This document shows positions 15,362 to 19,935 of a stretch of 19,935 nucleotides of DNA, one piece after another. Source of the stretch: CALBPI01 sp039821645 (GTDB taxonomy: Bacteria; Pseudomonadota; Gammaproteobacteria; Steroidobacterales; Woeseiaceae); assembly GCA_039821645.1 (NCBI GenBank), contig JBCBNU010000049.1, positions 1 through 19,935 of the forward strand, given 5' to 3'. The notes under the pieces are model-generated. The model saw nothing but the letters and a program-made list of their open reading frames with translations. It ran no database searches and was not told the DNA's origin. How positions within the stretch are numbered: the first letter of the stretch is position 1; each line of letters starts with the position of its first letter. The position numbers and the translations under genes are program-made.

Positions 15362-16056
15362 TGATGACTAAGTCCAAGTTATCTCTTTTGACAGGGTCTG
15401 CCGCCCTTTTCGTTTTTGGGTGGGCGGTTCTGGGCATCTTCGACAAACCGGTTGCGGGGACTGGCGGATCGGCAAAAGTTGCATCAGAAGCAATTGCGCG
15501 TGACGACATCGGTACTTCCAACTTTTCGGATAATACCGACGTGACACCAGTTGCTAGAGAATCTGGTGAGTTGGTCGGATTTGATCTGGGTCTGGCCGTC
15601 TCTGAACCGTCGCTTGCTACGACGGATCCTGTTGATTCTGTCTACGCTCCGACAAACGAGGAAGCGATAGCCAAATACGGCTCTGTGACATCGTGGCAGT
15701 TGCATTTGCTCGAGTCAGAGGATCAAGAGGCGTTTCCGGATTGGATAGATCAACAGTTTGACGCAGGGATGGCTGATACCGAAAAATCGTTGGAAAACGT
15801 TGAAATGATAAGTAATTTCCTGGCGCAGGCTGGTGACCAAGGTTATACAGGGCAACCAGTGGTCGAATGCAGCGCAATGATTTGCAGGTTGGAGTTCGAC
15901 GGTGCCTCTGACCTGAGATCACTTACGAGGATGATAGGGCAGGATTTGGTTGCACTTCCTGAGGACATCGCCGGTTTCCATGGAATGCGACGCGGCCCTA
16001 ACCGCGAATTAATCATTTTCGCCCCATTGAAAGGGATTCTGGGGACCGATCTCTAG
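15358..16056 (+). CDS. Exported or membrane-anchored protein of unknown function
   Basis: A 232-residue protein with one hydrophobic N-terminal segment (about 8-27), which is a signal anchor or signal peptide. A low-complexity Ser/Thr/Asp linker to about residue 85 is followed by a globular C-terminal part. A Cys pair in VVECSAMICRLEF is reminiscent of small periplasmic domains with one disulfide seen in Xanthomonadales; that likeness is loose. Three ATG codons in a row (15358, 15361, 15364) can start it. The first overlaps the TGA of the upstream gene, so coupled translation is likely, and no separate ribosome site is seen. The strong hairpin at 16065-16125 ends this two-gene unit. Confidence 0.72.
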   Translation: MMMTKSKLSLLTGSAALFVFGWAVLGIFDKPVAGTGGSAKVASEAIARDDIGTSNFSDNTDVTPVARESGELVGFDLGLAVSEPSLATTDPVDSVYAPTNEEAIAKYGSVTSWQLHLLESEDQEAFPDWIDQQFDAGMADTEKSLENVEMISNFLAQAGDQGYTGQPVVECSAMICRLEFDGASDLRSLTRMIGQDLVALPEDIAGFHGMRRGPNRELIIFAPLKGILGTDL

Positions 16057-16064
16057 CTGGAATC

Positions 16065-16125
16065 AACGTCAGCCTATGAGTCTGATCTGTGTGATCACAC
16101 TCGAAGGCTGGCGTTGGTCTTTTCG
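16065..16125 (+). terminator. Long-stem terminator with an embedded palindrome
   Basis: An 11-bp stem (16065-16075 with 16105-16115, one G-T pair) is followed by GGTCTTTT on the plus strand, so it terminates the two-gene unit ending at 16056. The 29-base loop carries a perfect 12-base palindrome GTGTGATCACAC (16089-16100), which makes it unusual. Confidence 0.65.
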
Positions 16126-16218
16126 TAAGCTTCCCCATCTGGGCGACAGCGATTAGTGGAGCTTTCTGGCATTCGCCTGTAGTGCTGATTCAAGCAGGTC
16201 AGCGTTTGCTTCCAGATT

Positions 16219-16770
16219 CTAATTCGATGAGGAATAAACAACCGTCTGAACTTGGTTCCCGTCACCGTTTTCTTCCGGTATGAAAGCGAAGTCATCAAAA
16301 ACTGACGGCAGTGAATCCAAAGTCCAACAACCTGCATCGAACAACTTGGGCGTGCCACTGCTCTCCTCATCTTCGCGCACCACCAGTACTGCGTCTGATT
16401 CCAAATCCGCTGGGAACCCACGAGCAAAAATTGTGTACTCGAAGACGAACAGGGCTTTTTCACCATTTTCCGATGAGAACCTCGCCCGTTTGGGGCCTCT
16501 CACTCTAACTTCGTATATCGGCGAATGCTGTACGACTTGCTCATCGTAGATTTGTGCCAGGAGTTCACGCGCCTTGGCAGAACCGCCAATCTGTTCCACA
16601 AACTTTGAATGAAAGTAAGTGAGCACAGCGCTCGCATCACCTTCCATGATAGCGTACGAGTACTTCTCAACTAATTGTGATGCGTCATCTACAGTTAGAT
16701 CGCTGGCGTGCGCATTATTGAGAATCATGACGAACAGTAGTGTTGAATACACGACGGATATACGGCGCAT
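16219..16770 (-). CDS. Secreted protein with an NTF2-like look
   Basis: A 183-residue protein. AGGAG lies 9 bases before the ATG at 16770. A signal peptide (MRRISVVYSTLLFVMILNNAHA, cut before SDLTV) sends it to the periplasm. The mature N-terminus DDASQLVEKYSYAIMEGDASAVLTYFHSKFVEQIGG has the helix pattern that opens NTF2/SnoaL-like domains, and later strands (YEVRVRGPKRARF, KALFVFEYTIFAR, ESDAVLVVRED) fit such a fold. The match is by pattern only. It lies 155 bp after the Cys-rich protein gene on the same strand and converges with the plus-strand pair. The DNA is AT-rich like its neighbours. Confidence 0.72.
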   Translation of the reverse strand: MRRISVVYSTLLFVMILNNAHASDLTVDDASQLVEKYSYAIMEGDASAVLTYFHSKFVEQIGGSAKARELLAQIYDEQVVQHSPIYEVRVRGPKRARFSSENGEKALFVFEYTIFARGFPADLESDAVLVVREDEESSGTPKLFDAGCWTLDSLPSVFDDFAFIPEENGDGNQVQTVVYSSSN

Positions 16771-16856
16771 TTCAAGCTCCTCTGGCTTCGTTGTGGTTTA
16801 CCGCCACGATGTGACGATGAAAGAGGTAGATGTTGGCTACGTTTACAAGTCCAATA

Positions 16857-16898
16857 CATGTCGCCATGGCGACTGTACCCAACTCTGGGTTGCAAGAG
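16857..16898. repeat. Two adjacent hairpins between exported genes
   Basis: A perfect 14-base palindrome GTCGCCATGGCGAC (near 16860-16873) is extended by TACA/TGTA with a one-base bulge. It is followed at once by ACCCA-ACTC-TGGGT. They lie between the stop at 16926 and the ATG at 16770 of the leftward genes. There is no T-run, so these are not typical terminators; a processing site or protein-binding operator is possible. Confidence 0.5.
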
Positions 16899-16925
16899 TG
16901 GATACAGCCGCGATTAGGCAATTGT

Positions 16926-17723
16926 CTATTTCAACTCACTCTGCTCGAAGCGCATCAGTGATGCGTCCTGCTTAGAGATCCAGACTGTCGTGATGACGTC
17001 CCGCATAGACCCCGGCACGATTCTGTCGATATCACCTTTCACTGTCGTGGTAAATACGGCTTTGATTACCTGTTCCCCGACTTCCTCCCCTTGCCATGTA
17101 GTCGAGAACAAAACCCACTCCGGTAAACTGGTTCGCGGCGCGCTAGACGGGCTCGACTCAACTATGAGGGCTTCGAGATCCGAGTAAGACGGCAAACCGC
17201 GAGCTATGGCAGAACCAGAGAGAATGGTCATCCCAGGCGACCAATTCTTTGGAAGAAAGCTTGCCAAATGAATTGCAGTGAACAAATCTCGCTCCGCAAT
17301 TTTGTACAAATCCTCTGCTTTGATATGGATTCCAATGTTGCTCGTTTTTTCGCCACCCAATGGATCATTCTGAGAGAAAGCGCGTTCATCCGTAGCGTAC
17401 GCGACAACATCGTCTCCGACCGCTTCCGCGTATGGCTCCCCGCCTAAGGATTGGGCCAACGTTTTAGCACTGGGCGGGGTCCCAGGGTCAACGATCGCAG
17501 TTAAGCATCGCACCCATTGGCAGCTGTAGCAGACATTGCCGACGATTTCTCCTGCTGGGCCGGGAGGGGCTTGAGCACAACTTGGGCAACCACTGATCAG
17601 CCTAACTTTGCAATTTCTCGCATCTGCAGTGGGTGCAGTCACTAAGAAAACCGTAGCGCCTGACAATAACCAGGCAGTCGTTAGAACAAAAAGTCTTGAG
17701 AATCGATTTAGTCCAAACCACAT
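16926..17723 (-). CDS. Secreted Cys-rich protein of unknown function
   Basis: A 265-residue protein with a signal peptide (hydrophobic core LFVLTTAWLLSGATVFLVT, likely cut after TADA). The mature N-terminus holds six Cys within about 40 residues, including CPSC and CYSC, which suggests disulfides or a metal site. The rest has a mixed alpha/beta look (DLYKIAERDLFTAIHLASFLP; EWVLFSTTWQGEEVGEQVIKAVFTTTVKGD) without a family I can name. The ATG at 17723 follows AAGGAGAA at ideal spacing. It is the first of two leftward exported-protein genes in the AT-rich segment, with the IS3 copy 180 bp upstream. Confidence 0.75.
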   Translation of the reverse strand: MWFGLNRFSRLFVLTTAWLLSGATVFLVTAPTADARNCKVRLISGCPSCAQAPPGPAGEIVGNVCYSCQWVRCLTAIVDPGTPPSAKTLAQSLGGEPYAEAVGDDVVAYATDERAFSQNDPLGGEKTSNIGIHIKAEDLYKIAERDLFTAIHLASFLPKNWSPGMTILSGSAIARGLPSYSDLEALIVESSPSSAPRTSLPEWVLFSTTWQGEEVGEQVIKAVFTTTVKGDIDRIVPGSMRDVITTVWISKQDASLMRFEQSELK

Positions 17724-17905
17724 AACCTTCTCCTTATGAAAATGTGTTTAGAAACCGGATCTGATTTCCGAATCGCGCGCCCGCGTCTTTTCCTCATAAC
17801 TCTGAGTTTCTCGGCGGGCATAGCACAAAAAAAGATTGAGCACAATCCAAGCAGTGGGGTAAGCTCACAGCCTGCACGCAAGACGGCAGGTTCAAAATGG
17901 GTTGG

Positions 17906-18784
17906 TTAGCCCCCGATACCACGGACGGTTGAGTTATTAAGGTCGATTTCTTTCTGTTTGAGTGCTTTCATTTTTCGCCGTCTTCTCGGATTGTAGAAGC
18001 ACTCGATGTAGTCAAAAATATCCGCTCTTGCATTAGCATGCGAGTCGTAACGACGACGGTTGACGCGTTCACATTCCAGCATACCGAAGAAGCCTTCGCA
18101 GGTCGCGTTGTCGACACAGCTGCCGACGCCACTCATTGAGCAAGTCAGGTTGTGGCCTTTCAGGAAGCGCTGATACTCGTCGCTGGTAAATTGGCAACCA
18201 CGGTCACTATGCAGGATCACCGGCTGTCGCGACTCTCGCTGCCACAATGCCATCAACACGGCCTGCAACACCAGCTGCCGATTCTGGCAGCGACTCATCG
18301 ACCAGCCGACCACGATTCCAGAGTACAGATCGACGACCACGCACAAGTACAGCCACAGACCGCCGACGACAGGGATGTAGGTAATGTCAGTCACCCACTT
18401 GGTGTTCGACTCATCAGCCGCAAAGTCGCGAGCCAGGTGGTTTTCTGCATTATCGGGTCGTGTCCCTGACTTCTTGTTGCGGTGTTTCTTCTTGCAGGGA
18501 ATGCCCTTCAAGCCGTCCACCTGCATCAGGCGGGCAACGCGATTCAAGCTCGCTGTCTCGCCCTCATCACGCAGATCCTCCCAGATCCGCCCCGCACCCA
18601 GGACGTTGTCACTCTCCTCATGGAGGACACGAATGCGTTCCAGTAAGCGTTAGTTCTCTCTCTCGCGAGAACTCATCGGACGATCACGCCAGCCGTAATA
18701 GCCACTGGGTGATACTTTGAGACAACGACACATCAGTCTTATCGGATAGGCTTCGCGGCAACGGTCGATGACCCGGTACTTCAC
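17906..18784 (-). pseudogene. IS3-family transposase orfB with a premature stop
   Basis: The frame from the GTG at 18784, which overlaps the orfA stop as GTGA, to 17906 encodes 292 residues of a DDE (rve) integrase-type transposase. Early blocks are KYRVIDRCREAYPIRLMCRCLKVSPSGYYGWRDRP and REN. A TAA at 18652-18650 then interrupts RLLERI; CAA to TAA would explain it. After the stop the frame runs intact with catalytic Asp in WVTDITY, Asp in HSDRGCQF and Glu in CEGFFGMLE. Restart at TTG 18547 would leave only 213 residues without the N-terminal DNA-binding part. The DDE triad is intact, so inactivation is recent or suppressible. Confidence 0.9.
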
Positions 18785-19068
18785 TTCGGGTCTTTCGCGA
18801 AGAACGTTGGCGCTTCGCGCAAAAAATCGCGTTCCTTCTTCAGTCGTGCATTCTCGCGCTTGAGCGCCGCCATTTCTTCGTCACGGGCAACGCCCTTGCC
18901 AAGAAATGCCTTAGAACCGTTCTGCGCCAACTCTCGTTGCCAGCGCGTGATCATATTGCGATTGATGCCCAGCTCGCGACCGATCTGGGCTTTTGTAACG
19001 CCTGGCTGATTCGCCAAGGCGACTGCTTTGCGTTTAAACTCCGTCGAGTAATTTCTTCTTTTCTGCAT
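18781..19068 (-). CDS. IS3-family transposase orfA
   Basis: A 95-residue DNA-binding subunit of the IS3 transposase. It has the usual HTH (YSTEFKRKAVALANQPGVTKAQIGRELGINRNMITRWQREL) and a C-terminal leucine-zipper-like helix (MAALKRENARLKKERDFLREA) ending FFAKDPK. GGAGG stands 5 bases before the ATG at 19068. The stop overlaps the GTG of orfB. It appears intact, unlike orfB. Confidence 0.93.
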   Translation of the reverse strand: MQKRRNYSTEFKRKAVALANQPGVTKAQIGRELGINRNMITRWQRELAQNGSKAFLGKGVARDEEMAALKRENARLKKERDFLREAPTFFAKDPK

Positions 19069-19159
19069 GACGCTCCTCCATGGCCATTGTCGGCCTTTTT
19101 GAAAGCGTCCGCGATATCAGGGGTTAACCCGGCGGCAAGCCAAACCCATCGTTAATGCA

Positions 19160-19189
19160 ACGGATACTGCGCTTGCCCTGCGAAGGCGG
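19160..19189. repeat. tRNA-anticodon-arm-like or REP-like sequence
   Basis: TGCCCTGCGAAGGCGG here is a 16-base exact match to the tRNA-Arg-like relic at 8800-8876. It is also near the anticodon arm of tRNA-Arg(CCG). It lies between the IS3 right end and the stop of the channel gene. GGCAAGC (about 19135-19141) and GCTTGCC (19171-19177) are inverted repeats around it. The sequence also resembles REP elements that sit after gene ends. Confidence 0.4.
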
Positions 19190-19846
19190 CTAGTCGCGCT
19201 GCTCGACACGCTGTGCGATGTAGGCGCCGACGAGGCCGGCAACCAGGATTGCGATGTAGAGCTGTCCAGCCATAGTTTCGAGTATCACCAGAGAACGGGC
19301 CATTCCTGAGACCGGTACGATATCGCCGTAACCAAGAGTTGTTAGTGTGACGAAGCTAAAGTAGGTGAATGCTTCGAGGTCGACTTCGCTGCCGTTAAGG
19401 CCTCGAAACGACGCCGGTGCGATCAGGAACAGCAAGCGATAGAGAATTGCCCACAACACCCCAAGTAACAGGTAGACGCAGACGCTGCCGACAATACGGT
19501 TCCTGTTGATCGCCTGCACTGTGACCACCTGCTGCATGGCGATTGCGATCATGACGAGTAGATAAACAAACACGCACGACATTGCGCCGATCTCCAGTAC
19601 AGGCATGCGGTACATGAGGTGCAGCAGTTGCAGCGATACACCGAGTGCCACCAGTGCGACGCAGGCACGAAAAATTACCGGGTCCGCCCGCATACTGCCT
19701 GTGCCAATGACAAGGACGAAGGTTTGCAGGACGGCCTGTAGTACCGGGACGTCGATTCCTGTGAGATCACGGGCAATCGGCATCCCGATGACCAGCACGA
19801 TCATTGCCACAAAAAGATAGGCGAAGTTGTTTTCTTTCGCGTCCAA
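19190..19846 (-). CDS. Two-pore-helix ion channel, K+-selective type
   Basis: A 218-residue inner-membrane protein. There are about four N-terminal helices (8-28, 33-50, 58-78, 83-105). An Ion_trans_2 module follows: outer helix ~117-143, pore loop with the selectivity filter TLGYGD (170-175), and inner helix ~185-210 with Gly residues for the hinge. No RCK/TrkA-N domain follows, and no arginine-rich S4 is seen. It probably carries K+ across the inner membrane. The frame opens at TTG 19846 (MDAKENNFAYLF) soon after an in-frame stop; ATG 19804 would cut into the first helix, so TTG is preferred with weak ribosome-site support. It stands alone on the minus strand. Confidence 0.88.
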   Translation of the reverse strand: MDAKENNFAYLFVAMIVLVIGMPIARDLTGIDVPVLQAVLQTFVLVIGTGSMRADPVIFRACVALVALGVSLQLLHLMYRMPVLEIGAMSCVFVYLLVMIAIAMQQVVTVQAINRNRIVGSVCVYLLLGVLWAILYRLLFLIAPASFRGLNGSEVDLEAFTYFSFVTLTTLGYGDIVPVSGMARSLVILETMAGQLYIAILVAGLVGAYIAQRVEQRD

Positions 19847-19935
19847 TGAGCGATGGTCCCAGTCGGGTTACCGAGGCGATCGCCGCAGCAATTGGTTCAA
19901 AAGAAACGAGTGCCAAAGAGGGAATTTCATTCCTC

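Larger units (their letters stand above)
17904..19129 (-). mobile_element. IS3-family insertion sequence, nearly complete
   Basis: An element of ~1.2 kb with two overlapping transposase frames. The ends are imperfect inverted repeats: GGTTAGCCCCCGATACC at the left and, read inward on the minus strand from 19129, GGTTAACCCCTGATATC at the right; 17 of 21 bases match. The exact outer base is uncertain by a few positions and no target duplication was found. orfB has one premature stop, so the copy is probably inactive. Confidence 0.85.

Noticed and set aside
19847..19935. Possible gene start at the right edge
   Set aside because: No frame with a start, ribosome site or protein character could be supported in the last 89 bases.

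Overview
The window looks like chromosomal DNA of a gammaproteobacterium, possibly from the Xanthomonadales/Woeseiaceae side. This rests on gene types only: an E. coli-like class 2 PyrD, an ECF sigma factor of the phospho-regulated kind next to a TPR kinase, and a tRNA-Arg with an encoded CCA end. GC content is moderate to high (above 50%) over most of the window and visibly lower from about 15,000 to 17,900.

Layout. (1) 1-2,311: the 3' part of a membrane diguanylate cyclase converges on pyrD. (2) 2,312-8,627, all on the minus strand: a Ser/Thr kinase with TPRs, a partner ECF sigma factor and a large Gly-rich surface lipoprotein with its own terminator, then the C-terminal remnant of an SGNH-type protein. 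(3) 8,628-9,947: a gene graveyard holding a tRNA-Arg-like relic, an inactivated exported-protein gene and a decayed second copy of the kinase N-terminus. (4) 9,948-12,282: a LysR regulator divergent from two SnoaL/NTF2-like proteins, one a lipoprotein and one a tandem-domain protein. (5) 12,283-14,437: a 5' half of a tRNA-Arg(CCG) gene, a small membrane protein, a membrane-bound AraC-type regulator and an intact copy of the same tRNA. (6) 14,438-19,190: an accessory segment at the tRNA 3' end. It has 11-bp-spaced repeats, an internally deleted IS3-family element, four small exported proteins of unknown function in AT-richer DNA, and a second IS3-family copy with a nonsense mutation in orfB. 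(7) 19,190-19,846: a two-pore-helix K+ channel-like membrane protein.

How the genes may work together. The best functional unit is kinase - ECF sigma - Gly-rich lipoprotein. The sigma factor carries Gln-Pro-Thr-Ala where ordinary ECF factors have the acidic DAED motif, so activation by phosphorylation from the neighbouring kinase is a reasonable inference. The lipoprotein is a candidate target gene. The LysR-SnoaL set looks like a small inducible catabolic or biosynthetic unit with unknown substrate. The tRNA-Arg(CCG) locus appears to have been a repeated site of insertion and decay.

No CRISPR array, phage structural module or rRNA was seen. Four exported genes in the island and the small membrane protein at 12,733 could not be given a function.
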